From assembly GCA_946535985.1 (NCBI GenBank), contig CAMNDY010000002.1:1-64000 (forward strand): DNA of 64,000 nt, written 5' to 3'. A model generated the notes under the pieces. That model searched no databases, had not been told where the DNA came from, and saw only the letters and a list, made by a program, of their open reading frames with translations. The translations under genes were made by a program, and so were the position numbers. Shown here piece by piece: positions 17,788 to 26,476 of the stretch; position 1 is the first letter of the stretch; each line of letters begins with the position of its first letter. The stretch comes from an uncultured Treponema sp. (GTDB lineage Bacteria; Spirochaetota; Spirochaetia; Treponematales; Treponemataceae).

Positions 17788-19044
17788 ATGGTTGAAGTTG
17801 AAAAAGAAGAGAACAAGGTTCCTCGTGCGCTTCTTGTTGGAGAGCCCGGAAATGATTTACAGGAATTAAAGGGCCTTGTTCAAACACTTGGGCTTGATAT
17901 TGTTCAAAGGCTCACTCTTAACCGCATGGAAGTTCATCCTCAATACGGAATTGGAACCGGTAAAGCCAAAGAAATTGCAGAGCTTGCAAAAGAACTCAAT
18001 GTAGACTGCATCATTTTTGATTTTAATATTGAACCACGCAAACAGCGAAACTGGGAAGAACTTACAGGCCTTTCCTGCTTTGACCGTCAGGAAGTAATCA
18101 TAAAGATTTTTGCACAGAGGGCTACTACAAAAGAAGCAGTACTTCAGGTTGAGCTTGCACGACTTTCTTATATGCTGCCACGCCTTAGCCATGCAAGAAA
18201 TGATTTTTCTCGCCAGAGAGGTGGAGCATTTGGAGCAAAGGGTTCCGGAGAAACTCAGCTTGAGCTTGACCAGCGTCTTATCCGCGAAAAGATTTCTGCT
18301 GCAAAACACGAGCTTGCCGAAATTGAACTCAACCGAAAAACTCAGCGTAAACAGCGCGAAAAAAATCCTACCTGCGCACTTGTTGGATATACTAATGCCG
18401 GAAAATCTAGTTTGCTCAATGCCCTTACCGGTTCCGACGCTTATGTAAAAGATCAGCTTTTTGCAACGCTTGACCCTCTTACAAAAAAACTTCCCCTCAA
18501 TGACAGTGCAGGCGTTCTTATTACAGACACAGTTGGATTTATTAATAATCTTCCACATCATCTTATAGACGCTTTTAAGTCTACGCTCGAAGAAGCAACT
18601 TTTGCAGACCTTCTTTTAATTGTTCTTGATGCTGCAGATCCAAATGCACATTCTCATTACGAAACTGTCTGCAATGTTCTTGAAGATATTGGTGCTACAA
18701 AAAATCCTCGCCTCATTCTTTTAAATAAAATAGATAAAGCAGAAGACGAAGCTGTTGCCGCAAATTATACTGCCCTGCGCCATGAGTTTCCTGATGCAAT
18801 TTCGGTAAGCGCGAAGGAGCAGAAGGGCTTTATTGAACTCAAAGATAAAATCACCGGGCTTTTATATGGCGACATTGGAGACTATATAATTCCTGCAAGT
18901 CAAACAGCCCTCATAACAGAGCTTCGTAAAGCAGGCTGCATTTTGTCGGAAGAATGGCTTGATGATGGAGTTCATATTCAGGCAAGAACAGTTGGCCGCC
19001 TTGCAGTTCTTTCTTCTACTTATCTATGCAAAAAGGATAATTAA
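17788..19044 (+). CDS. hflX: GTPase HflX, ribosome-associated
   Basis: A 418-aa GTPase that in characterised bacteria binds the 50S subunit and splits stalled ribosomes. The N-terminal HflX domain (GIGTGKAKEIAELAKEL) is followed by the signature linker (GGAFGAKGSGETQLELDQRLI) and the G domain: G1 GYTNAGKSS (~residue 198), G3 DTVGFI, G4 NKID, G5 VSAKE. Length is typical. A GGGAGGG ribosome site precedes the ATG. The following GTG-start gene begins directly after its stop, with its own ribosome site inside the end of hflX, so translation is probably coupled. Confidence 0.95.
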   Translation: MVEVEKEENKVPRALLVGEPGNDLQELKGLVQTLGLDIVQRLTLNRMEVHPQYGIGTGKAKEIAELAKELNVDCIIFDFNIEPRKQRNWEELTGLSCFDRQEVIIKIFAQRATTKEAVLQVELARLSYMLPRLSHARNDFSRQRGGAFGAKGSGETQLELDQRLIREKISAAKHELAEIELNRKTQRKQREKNPTCALVGYTNAGKSSLLNALTGSDAYVKDQLFATLDPLTKKLPLNDSAGVLITDTVGFINNLPHHLIDAFKSTLEEATFADLLLIVLDAADPNAHSHYETVCNVLEDIGATKNPRLILLNKIDKAEDEAVAANYTALRHEFPDAISVSAKEQKGFIELKDKITGLLYGDIGDYIIPASQTALITELRKAGCILSEEWLDDGVHIQARTVGRLAVLSSTYLCKKDN

Positions 19045-19560
19045 GTGAAATTCAAATTTAAACTTTCAAAATCAGACATAATTCTCTATTCAATTATTGC
19101 AGCCCTTGTGCTTGTAATTTTATTCGGAACATTAATAGGCTTTGCTTCAAAAAAAGCAGCACCAGGTAAAAATCTCCGCGACTCCGACCCTGCCCCAACA
19201 GTGCGCGAAATTGAAAACTTAAATAAAGGTTCCGAGTCAAAAATTGCCGCCTACACAGGACTTGGAACTATCCGCTGTATAACTGCCCCACAAGACGAAG
19301 AAGATATTGGAACTGTTGTTGTAATTACACCATGGCTTTCATATCCGGAGGACGACACAATTTTCTTTGAAGAGCTTGCACGAAAACGTCTGATTATATC
19401 AGGCATCTTTACAAACTATTTTTCTTCTTACACAAAAAACGAACTCCTTTCTCGCACAGAAGATAAAATTAAAGAAGAGCTGCAGGACAAAATAAACGAA
19501 CAGCTTTCTCTTGGAAAAATCCTGCAGATTTATTTTACAGATTATATATTCCTGGAGTAA
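19045..19560 (+). CDS. FliL-like single-pass membrane protein
   Basis: 171 aa. A short cytoplasmic N-terminus is followed by one TM (~residues 12-32), then a periplasmic domain that ends in LSLGKILQIYFTDYIFLE. That ending closely matches the C-terminus of FliL flagellar basal-body proteins (..G.I..V.FTDF..Q), which stabilise stators around the motor. Its place here, after hflX and before a protease and away from motility genes, suggests a paralogue rather than the main FliL. GTG start; an AAGGAT site lies within the end of hflX. Confidence 0.7.
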   Translation: MKFKFKLSKSDIILYSIIAALVLVILFGTLIGFASKKAAPGKNLRDSDPAPTVREIENLNKGSESKIAAYTGLGTIRCITAPQDEEDIGTVVVITPWLSYPEDDTIFFEELARKRLIISGIFTNYFSSYTKNELLSRTEDKIKEELQDKINEQLSLGKILQIYFTDYIFLE

Positions 19561-19599
19561 TCGGCCGGAGAAAAAATCATATTAAAAAAAGGTGTAAAA

Positions 19600-21027
19600 A
19601 TGTCAAAAAAGAAAAAGTCATTAATTGTATTATCTTCAATACTTGCTGTAATTTTGCTTCTGGGTCTTTTCTACAAATTCCTTTTCAAGCGCGTAGATGT
19701 TTCTAAGATTGATTCCGACTGCGAATTTCTGCGTACAATTCTTAGAGAAGGGTCTGTGGATATTTCTAAGACAATTGATGATGGACTTGATTTGGACCAG
19801 TTGATTGAAGAAATAAAGGAAGCCTATGCAAAAGATGTTAAGAAAACCAAGTTGTTTATGAAAATCAACGAGAATGGAATTGCCTCTAACCGTTTTGCTT
19901 TGTGTATAAGTGATGTTTTTGAAAAAAGGCTTACACGTCCAAATGGTCATTTATCAGTTACTTCTCCATACGGGACCTATTCTCCTTTTAGAACAAAAAT
20001 TCTTTTTTATTCGAACATTTTATTTGAAAAATCAGGGGCAGATTATAAGGTTTACAGCTCTGACAATAAAAACATCACAGCCGGAATGCTTTACACAGGA
20101 GAAGAAGAAAATCTCTTCAGGACAATTGTAGATGGAAAGATTTTGTATCGTTATGGCTGCCGCTCAAATAAATTCATGCGTATAGCAAAAATCAACGTAG
20201 AAGGAAAAGAATATAAATCTCTTGTTAAAGCAAATCTTGGAGAAGTTCAGGATATTAAGAATTTTTCTTTTTATACACAGGACGACACTTTATATATTTA
20301 TTCAAATACCTTTGCCTGGCATACAGAAGCTGACCAGAATAGATTTTTTGATGATATAGACGAGATTGGTAGAGAAATTCAAAATCAGGATATAAAAACA
20401 ATTGTATTTGATTTTCGTCATAACTCGGGCGGGAGCTCTTTAATCTGCTATAGATTACTGGGAGCTTTAGTTTGTGGAGCTGCAGACAAAAAGAGCAAAG
20501 AGTATGATGATTATGGAAGATATTATGCTTACCTCAATTCAAATGAAATCTGTATAAATACTCTTACTTCAAGAAATCGCCTGACCCTGCAGGGACGTGG
20601 AGATGACAGATTATCAAGAATTCTTCATAACAATACAAAAGAAAAATATACTTCTCTCAATTATGATGATAAAGATTATATAAAAAGTGTATCTCCTGTT
20701 TATGACGGGAAAATCATTTTTGTTACAGACTATAATACCGCCTCCAGCAGCGAAATGCTTATTCTAGAGGCAAAAACGATATTTAAAGACAAGGTAACAA
20801 TTGTTGGACAAAACACTTATGGGGCTTTTGATTACGCAAATGTTTTCCAGTTTAATCTTCCAGATTCAAAGGATTCTCTTCTTCTTTGTTTCTCTGATTA
20901 TACGACCTCTCCTTTCTTAACAGATTCCGGCATCTGGGATGGAGACTGTATGGGAATTGCCCCGGATTATTGGTTTACTTTTAAGGATGATTTTGAGCTT
21001 GAAAAAGTGGTTGAGTTTTTACAATAA
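19600..21027 (+). CDS. S41-family (C-terminal processing type) peptidase
   Basis: 475 aa. An N-terminal signal or membrane anchor (~5-28) is followed by a helical region and a C-terminal S41 protease core. Visible motifs are TIVFDFRHNSGGSS (the substrate-cradling Gly segment, ~residues 268-281) and IIFVTDYNTASSSEMLILEAK, whose Ser near 383-385 aligns with the S41 nucleophile. The later VGQNTYGA fits the same core. No PDZ domain is evident. It is probably periplasmic and last in its operon, 39 nt after the FliL-like gene with an AAGGTG site. Substrates unknown. Confidence 0.8.
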   Translation: MSKKKKSLIVLSSILAVILLLGLFYKFLFKRVDVSKIDSDCEFLRTILREGSVDISKTIDDGLDLDQLIEEIKEAYAKDVKKTKLFMKINENGIASNRFALCISDVFEKRLTRPNGHLSVTSPYGTYSPFRTKILFYSNILFEKSGADYKVYSSDNKNITAGMLYTGEEENLFRTIVDGKILYRYGCRSNKFMRIAKINVEGKEYKSLVKANLGEVQDIKNFSFYTQDDTLYIYSNTFAWHTEADQNRFFDDIDEIGREIQNQDIKTIVFDFRHNSGGSSLICYRLLGALVCGAADKKSKEYDDYGRYYAYLNSNEICINTLTSRNRLTLQGRGDDRLSRILHNNTKEKYTSLNYDDKDYIKSVSPVYDGKIIFVTDYNTASSSEMLILEAKTIFKDKVTIVGQNTYGAFDYANVFQFNLPDSKDSLLLCFSDYTTSPFLTDSGIWDGDCMGIAPDYWFTFKDDFELEKVVEFLQ

Positions 21028-21036
21028 TTCTTACAA

Positions 21037-21750
21037 TTAGAAAATTGCTTTTGAAAGGCCCCAGAGCAGCAGAAGATGAGCTGGATAAAAAATATAGAAA
21101 AACCATTTGTGAAAAGCTGCTTTTGAACCAGGCTGACCATTGTATAAAAACAGCAGGGGAATAAAAAGAAAAAGTCCCAGCTGCCATAATTCTGTATACC
21201 AGGCAAATCCATTCATTGGAAGAATCAGACACGACATGATATTTACCAGAATTGCGAGAAGGCAATAAGTCATAATCTGATTTTTGCGGTCTGCACGGAA
21301 AACATAAAAGAACAATACCATTAGCGGTGCAAATAATCCCCAGTCGCAGAAAAGGGAAAGGCATGTAAGAATTACAAGCAGCACAATTTTTGGTACACTT
21401 TCAAGACGGCTTTCCCAGATACACAAGATGGCAAAGCTTATGAGGAGTACAAAAATCATATTAAAATCAGGGGTAAGCAGACTGTGTTTACGAGCTAAGG
21501 CATAAGGGATTTGTGAAAGGAGCGCAAAAATAGCAAGGCGGATTGCGTATTGTTTTTTTGAATGAGTGTAGATAAAGCCCTGTACAAGAAAGAAACACAT
21601 TATTGGGGCTGTTAGACGACCCAGCACGCGAAAGACTGTATAAAGTACACTACCCCATACAGTTGCCGTTAACTGGCTTGAAAATATCATTCCAATATGA
21701 TCAAGAAGCATGGCAAGAATGGCAATGTACTTTAATTGATTCCGGTTAAT
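21037..21750 (-). CDS. TraX-family polytopic membrane protein, possible ATT start
   Basis: About 237 aa with seven or more hydrophobic segments. The opening NRNQLKYIAILAMLLDHIGMIF is the typical TraX N-terminus; members include the protein linked to F-pilin acetylation, but chromosomal ones are mostly uncharacterised. The first ATG (21711) cuts off the conserved LKYIAILA segment. Upstream in frame there is only an ATT (21748-21750), placed exactly 6 nt after AAGGAA and 15 nt after the thyX stop. I therefore extend the gene to this ATT. Two genes on the minus strand (thyX, then traX) form an operon. Confidence 0.75.
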   Translation of the reverse strand: MNRNQLKYIAILAMLLDHIGMIFSSQLTATVWGSVLYTVFRVLGRLTAPIMCFFLVQGFIYTHSKKQYAIRLAIFALLSQIPYALARKHSLLTPDFNMIFVLLISFAILCIWESRLESVPKIVLLVILTCLSLFCDWGLFAPLMVLFFYVFRADRKNQIMTYCLLAILVNIMSCLILPMNGFAWYTELWQLGLFLFIPLLFLYNGQPGSKAAFHKWFFYIFYPAHLLLLWGLSKAIF

Positions 21751-21765
21751 TTGCTTTTCCTTTAA

Positions 21766-22602
21766 TTAAAGCTGAACGCCTGTACGGATTTTTTCGTTAA
21801 AGCGGTCAAGCTTTTTGCCTTCGAGAGGATTTGGTTTTCCTTCCATTACATCGCGGAGAGCCTGCATTTCTTCACCGCTAAAGGTTACTCCGTGATTCAT
21901 ATGGTTGATAAAGCTTTCTGTTGCCATTGGAGCAACCTTTTTACAGATTTCAAGAATTACTTCGGCATAAACACGGATTTCGTACTGGGCGTGGCTGTCG
22001 AGTCTGAGTTTTAAGAAGTGGAAAAGATTGTGCAGATCCATTTCCCAGTAGAATTCTGTATACAAAGAAAGAGGCAGGTTGATGCGGGCAATTTCGCGGG
22101 CAAGACCTGAGTCAATAAGTTCGTTGTAGCTTTCGTAAGCAGCCTTCTGACCTTCTTCGAGCTTGTTTATGATTTTGTCTGCAGTTTCTTTATCAAAAGC
22201 CTCTGTAGCGCGGCCCTGTTTGTTGTCTGTGCTCTGAGGAGAAACCTTGTCTTCTGCAGGAACATAGAATTCATCCTTCATGATTGAATAGCGGCCGGAA
22301 ACTTCGTTCATGCGGCCTGTACGATGGCGAACCCACTGGCGGGCTACGAAAATAGGCATTTTTACATGGAAGGTCATTACAACCTGTTCAAATGGAGATG
22401 TATGCTGGTGGCGGAGCAGATAATCGATGAGGGCGCCGTCCTGGCTCACGCTCTTTGTTCCTTCGCCATAAGAAACGCGTGCAGACTGGACGATTCTCTG
22501 GTCTCCTCCAAAATAGTCTACAAGTCGGACAAAACCTTTGTCCAGAACGGGGTATTCCTTGTCCAAAATTTCTTCTGCGGCGGGTACAACGCAATGTGCC
22601 AT
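21766..22602 (-). CDS. thyX: Flavin-dependent thymidylate synthase
   Basis: 278 aa; makes dTMP from dUMP using methylene-THF and FAD. The ThyX signature is intact (RHRTGRMNEVSGRYS, the RHR..7..S motif), with SPFEQVVMTFHVKMPIFVARQW before it and LDSHAQYEIRVYAEVI after it. ATG 22602 is chosen over a further upstream codon because it has a GGAG site 8-11 nt away and gives the family N-terminus. It is the first gene before traX, with structured repeat copy 3 upstream of it. Confidence 0.95.
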   Translation of the reverse strand: MAHCVVPAAEEILDKEYPVLDKGFVRLVDYFGGDQRIVQSARVSYGEGTKSVSQDGALIDYLLRHQHTSPFEQVVMTFHVKMPIFVARQWVRHRTGRMNEVSGRYSIMKDEFYVPAEDKVSPQSTDNKQGRATEAFDKETADKIINKLEEGQKAAYESYNELIDSGLAREIARINLPLSLYTEFYWEMDLHNLFHFLKLRLDSHAQYEIRVYAEVILEICKKVAPMATESFINHMNHGVTFSGEEMQALRDVMEGKPNPLEGKKLDRFNEKIRTGVQL

Positions 22603-22693
22603 AGTATTCTCCAAAATAAAAAAATATATGTATATAATAATATAAAAAAAGTTTACGTTCAATATAAGAGAATACGATTAATACAATCATGAG

Positions 22694-22843
22694 AAAAAAT
22701 TGCTTCCGCCGAATTACGTCTTGCAAAAACCGGCGGCTAGCCGCCTAAACGCTGAATTGCCTTGGAACTATATACGTTGCCGCTCACGCGGCAGCAATTC
22801 AGAGTTTTTTTTGCAATCCGTAATTCGGCTCGCGCAATTTTTT
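22694..22843 (+). repeat. Structured repeat element, copy 3 (150 bp)
   Basis: The outer stem is AAAAAATTGC/GCAATTTTTT. Inside come GCCGAATTACG/CGTAATTCGGC, GCAAAAA/TTTTTGC, the palindrome GGCGGCTAGCCGCC, CTGAATTGC/GCAATTCAG and the hairpin TGCCGC/GCGGCA. It lies between the leftward thyX and pyrophosphatase genes. Flanking A and T runs would make it a bidirectional terminator if transcribed. Confidence 0.85.
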
Positions 22844-22901
22844 AAGCTTGTTTTACGAAAGGATTTCTCCTTGAGCCGTATTTTTTCATACTATTATTTT
22901 T

Positions 22902-24557
22902 TTATTTTAGATAATTCACCACCTGTTCGGTTAGTAAGGGGATGAGTTGTTTTTTGCGGGAGACTATGCCTTGGAGGAAGTAGACATCTGGGTCTTGCTG
23001 GGGAAATGTTATGAACTGGTTGAACTTTGGATCGCAAGACATAAAGAGGATGCTCGAAAGAGTTGTGATGTCTGTTACTAGAAGACATGAGAACAAGGCT
23101 TTTCGGCTGCGGGCTTCAATTTCTAGTTCTTTTAAGAAGTCGGCTTTGCGTTCTAAAACTTCTTTTGTGTTGCCTACTTCTATCTGGCTTACGGTGTAGG
23201 TGACTTTGCCTTCGGTGTATTCTTTGAGGTCCTGGCGGACAAGGTCTCCGGCGGCGCGGCCACTTATGTTGCTTCCGGCAATCAGAATTTCATTTCCAAG
23301 CTTTTTAATATCCTGGTCCGAAATATTTGAAAGATACTCTGCGGTTTCGCGGTCAACATCTGTTGTGGTAGCAGACTGAAGAATTAAGGTATCAGAAAGA
23401 ATACCGCAAAGCAAAAGTGGAGCAATATCCTTTGGAATTGGAATTTTATATTCGCGGTAAAGATTTGCAATTTGGGTTGCAGTAGAACCAACAGGACGGT
23501 TTATAAAGGTAATAGGATTTTTTGTAGGAATGGCGCCAATGCGGTGATGATCTACAACTTCCTGAATTGTATAATGCTCAATGCCTTCTACAGCCTGAGA
23601 CATTTCGTTGTGGTCTACTAAAATCACTTCTATGTTTGGCTCTTTCATAAGGTCGTGCTCAGAAATAATTCCAATTACTTTATTGTCGTCATCAATAACT
23701 GGAAGATATTTGCAGTGAGCCTCAGAAAGAAGTTCCTTGATTTTTGAAACAGTATCATTAATGTGAACTGTTTTAATTTCGGTGTCGCCCATTACACTTA
23801 CAGGCATTGAATAGGCAATGAGCATAGAAGTTGGAGATGTTGAATAAGGACTAACAATTACACTCACTCCATTTTTTTCGGCAAGTTCACGCAGCTCTTT
23901 GTTAATAACATAGCCCGAAGTTGTTATAAGAAGCTTTACCTTATGCTCAATACAAATCTTGTGGATATCTGTACGGTCAGAAGCAATTACAACAATATTT
24001 TCGCTGGCATGTGCATCAAGACGGCGAACAAAAGTTTCGGGCGACGAAGAACCAACATGTATAGATGCCTTGAAATTTTTATCTGCATCATCGGCAATTA
24101 TAATCGGCTGAGCATTTAAGGTTTTTTGAATAAGATTTATTGTTGTAGAAAAGCGGTGCTTTTTTTCGGGGTTCAAAATTGTAAGAACGCTTTTTGCAAA
24201 ACCGGAATAATGAAGAAGAGAAAGGTAATGTCCGTCTTTGTCTACAACAGGCATTACGCGGTTTTCTGATTTTTCCATGCGGGCAATTGCTTCCCAAACA
24301 GAAATATCTTCGGTAACAGTTTCTACATCATTCTGCATAAAGTATTTTACTTTTGGGATAAGGTCCGGCAGATACTCAGGACGAGGCACATCAAATTTTT
24401 TGAAAATATATGCTGTCTGAGGATTTAAGTGTCCTGCTCTTGCAGCCTTATACTGAGGATAGCCCAGAAGATTTTTTAAGCGGGCATAACCTACAGCAGA
24501 AACTACTGCATCGGTGTCGGGATTTTTGTGTCCAATGATGTAAACTGTCTTTTCCAT
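22902..24557 (-). CDS. ppaC: CBS-DRTGG family II manganese-dependent inorganic pyrophosphatase
   Basis: 551 aa, long for the family because regulatory domains are inserted. The DHH core is split: GHKNPDTDAV near the N-terminus, LVDHNE (~319) and VDHHRIGAI (~336) afterwards, with a DHHA2 domain at the end. Between them are two CBS parts (QNDVETVTEDISVWEAI and TVHINDTVSKIKELLSEA) flanking a DRTGG-like region (~residues 120-245). In characterised CBS pyrophosphatases adenine nucleotides bind there and set activity. It hydrolyses PPi to phosphate. Its ATG directly follows the deacetylase stop (TAAATG). Confidence 0.92.
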   Translation of the reverse strand: MEKTVYIIGHKNPDTDAVVSAVGYARLKNLLGYPQYKAARAGHLNPQTAYIFKKFDVPRPEYLPDLIPKVKYFMQNDVETVTEDISVWEAIARMEKSENRVMPVVDKDGHYLSLLHYSGFAKSVLTILNPEKKHRFSTTINLIQKTLNAQPIIIADDADKNFKASIHVGSSSPETFVRRLDAHASENIVVIASDRTDIHKICIEHKVKLLITTSGYVINKELRELAEKNGVSVIVSPYSTSPTSMLIAYSMPVSVMGDTEIKTVHINDTVSKIKELLSEAHCKYLPVIDDDNKVIGIISEHDLMKEPNIEVILVDHNEMSQAVEGIEHYTIQEVVDHHRIGAIPTKNPITFINRPVGSTATQIANLYREYKIPIPKDIAPLLLCGILSDTLILQSATTTDVDRETAEYLSNISDQDIKKLGNEILIAGSNISGRAAGDLVRQDLKEYTEGKVTYTVSQIEVGNTKEVLERKADFLKELEIEARSRKALFSCLLVTDITTLSSILFMSCDPKFNQFITFPQQDPDVYFLQGIVSRKKQLIPLLTEQVVNYLK

Positions 24558-25214
24558 TTAGCCTCTCCAGATATTTTCATCCTTATTATTATTTGCAACA
24601 TACCACAAAGCTTTTTCTTTTTTAGGATTTACTCCGCATTTTTCAAAAAGATCCGGAAGATTTACAAACTCGTAGCCTTGTGCCAGAAGTTCCGGAATTG
24701 CACGCTCAAGAGCATCAAGAGTTGCCTTGTTGCCTTCCATTACATGAAGCAAAAAGATTGTTCCATTCTGTGCTGCCTGCATTATATGCTCGTATCTAAA
24801 ATCAGCATCCTTATCAGCTTCCCAGTCATTACAGCCGCAGCCACAAATAAAAGGAACATTAATGTTGTCATACATAGTCTGCGAAAGATTTATATAAGGA
24901 GGGCGGAAGAAGGTTGGGCGTTTGCCTGTGATTTCTATAATTGCATCATCACATTTTTTATATTCGTCGCGGATCTCTTCTGCAGACATCTGGGCCATAA
25001 AAGAATGTGTCCAGGAATGATTTTGAATATCACAGCCCATTTCTACAGCCCTGCGGATTACCTTTTTATTTTCTTCTGTAATTTTCTGTCCAATTAAAAA
25101 GAAGGATGCCGGAACCTTGTATTTTTCCATAATATCAAGCATGTCGTTCATTGTGTTATCGCCCGGAATATTATTTGGCCCATCATCAAAACTCATACAT
25201 AAATATTTACTCAT
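24558..25214 (-). CDS. Polysaccharide deacetylase (NodB-type, CE4)
   Basis: 218 aa without a signal peptide, so it appears cytoplasmic. NodB motifs: LCMSFDDGPN (metal and base Asp), HSWTHSF (the HxxxH metal pair) and RPPY. It removes N-acetyl groups from a sugar polymer or related amide; the substrate is not shown. ATG 25214 is chosen: AGGAG lies 9 nt upstream, the conserved start falls there, and it overlaps the galK stop as ATGA, so it is coupled to galK. Confidence 0.88.
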   Translation of the reverse strand: MSKYLCMSFDDGPNNIPGDNTMNDMLDIMEKYKVPASFFLIGQKITEENKKVIRRAVEMGCDIQNHSWTHSFMAQMSAEEIRDEYKKCDDAIIEITGKRPTFFRPPYINLSQTMYDNINVPFICGCGCNDWEADKDADFRYEHIMQAAQNGTIFLLHVMEGNKATLDALERAIPELLAQGYEFVNLPDLFEKCGVNPKKEKALWYVANNNKDENIWRG

Positions 25215-26395
25215 AATTCTTTTACTCCTTGACCGGCACCACAAGCAAAGAAATCTCCTGGGTAACCGATTTTTTTTGTATATTCATCCTGAACATTTTT
25301 TATAAAATTCTGAACTTCGTCTTTATGAACAAAGGCAATTGCACAGCCACCAAAGCCTGCCCCTGTCATGCGGGCTCCAAGACAACCCTTCTGTTTGCCG
25401 GCAGCTTCTACAAGAGTGTCCAGTTCTATACCTGTAACTTCATAATCATTTTTTAGAGAGTCGTGAGAGGCATAAAGAAGTTTGCCAAGACTAACAAGGT
25501 CATTTGCTTTAAGAGCATCAACGGCGCGCAAAACTCTATCCATTTCGGTAACGCAGTGACGTACCCGTTTATAAATAACTGGATCTGTAATTGCACTACC
25601 CCACTCTTCAAACTGATCTGGTGTCATTGAGCAGAGATTTGGAATATTATGACCTGCACTCTGCAGCATTGTTAGTCCTGTCTCACACTGACTTCGTCGT
25701 TCGTTATATTTTGAGTCGGCAAGTTTACGCTGCTTTTTTGTATTCATAACTATAAAGCGGTAGTCGCCAAGAAGGAGCGGAACATATTCATGCGTGATGT
25801 TAGCACAGTCTAACAGTTCTGCTGTATCTGCACGGGCTGTAGCAATTATGTACTGATCCATAATTCCGCAGTTTACATTCATAAACTCGTGTTCACTCTG
25901 CTGGCCCATAAGTGCTATATCTTTGCGGGAAATTCCAAAATTAAAGGTCTCATTTACAGCCCAGGCAAAACCGCATTCCAAAGCAGAAGAAGAAGATATT
26001 CCACCGGCGCTAGGGACATTACTTGCAATGAGAACTTCAAAACCGGAGTCAAAGGAGTAGCCCTGTTTTTTCATGCAGGAAAGAATGCCATTTAAAAAGT
26101 TTGCGTAGTCGTTGGTTTTATCAAACTTAAAATTATCGTTTATATCAAAAGTGTAAGTGCCGTCAAAAAACAAATCATTGTAGATGATTTTTGAATCGCT
26201 GCGCTTACGGATGGCAACATAAAGATATCGGTCTATGGCAGCAGGAAAAACTTTGCCCCCGTTGTAATCAATGTGTTCCCCAATAATGTTGATTCGTGCA
26301 GGAGATGCAAAAAGCCGCGGAGACTCGCCAGTGCCATACACCTCGAAAAATTCTTCGCGAAGCTTTTCTGGAGTTATTTCATACTTTGGTTTCAT
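25211..26395 (-). CDS. galK: Galactokinase
   Basis: 394 aa. A GHMP-family sugar kinase that phosphorylates galactose at C1 (Leloir pathway, cytoplasm). Signatures: RINIIGEHIDYNGGKVFPAAID (the galactokinase motif), VPSAGGISSSSALE (the ATP-binding Ser/Gly loop) and GARMTGAGFGGCAIAF (motif 3). AAGGGAA is close to the ATG. No galT or galE is nearby. It shares an operon with the deacetylase and pyrophosphatase. Confidence 0.93.
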   Translation of the reverse strand: MKPKYEITPEKLREEFFEVYGTGESPRLFASPARINIIGEHIDYNGGKVFPAAIDRYLYVAIRKRSDSKIIYNDLFFDGTYTFDINDNFKFDKTNDYANFLNGILSCMKKQGYSFDSGFEVLIASNVPSAGGISSSSALECGFAWAVNETFNFGISRKDIALMGQQSEHEFMNVNCGIMDQYIIATARADTAELLDCANITHEYVPLLLGDYRFIVMNTKKQRKLADSKYNERRSQCETGLTMLQSAGHNIPNLCSMTPDQFEEWGSAITDPVIYKRVRHCVTEMDRVLRAVDALKANDLVSLGKLLYASHDSLKNDYEVTGIELDTLVEAAGKQKGCLGARMTGAGFGGCAIAFVHKDEVQNFIKNVQDEYTKKIGYPGDFFACGAGQGVKEL

Positions 26396-26416
26396 AGCAA
26401 TTCCCTTTTTGTAAAA

Positions 26417-26476
26417 GATTCCCGGGTCAAGCCCGGGAATGACACTTTTGTCATTGTCGGGCTTGACCCGACAATC
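26417..26476. repeat. Two palindromes (family A) between the PHP gene and galK
   Basis: ATTCCCGGGTCAAGCCCGGG continuing to AAT (26417-26445), then a second one of the ATTGTCGGG type (26451-26476). The second abuts the PHP gene, whose TAG stop runs directly into it. Two arm types occur side by side: CCCGGG and TGTCGGG. Confidence 0.8.

Noticed and set aside
22848-22901. Hairpin AAGGA-GAAA-TCCTT after the pyrophosphatase gene as terminator
   Set aside because: The stem is only 5 bp and no T-run follows.
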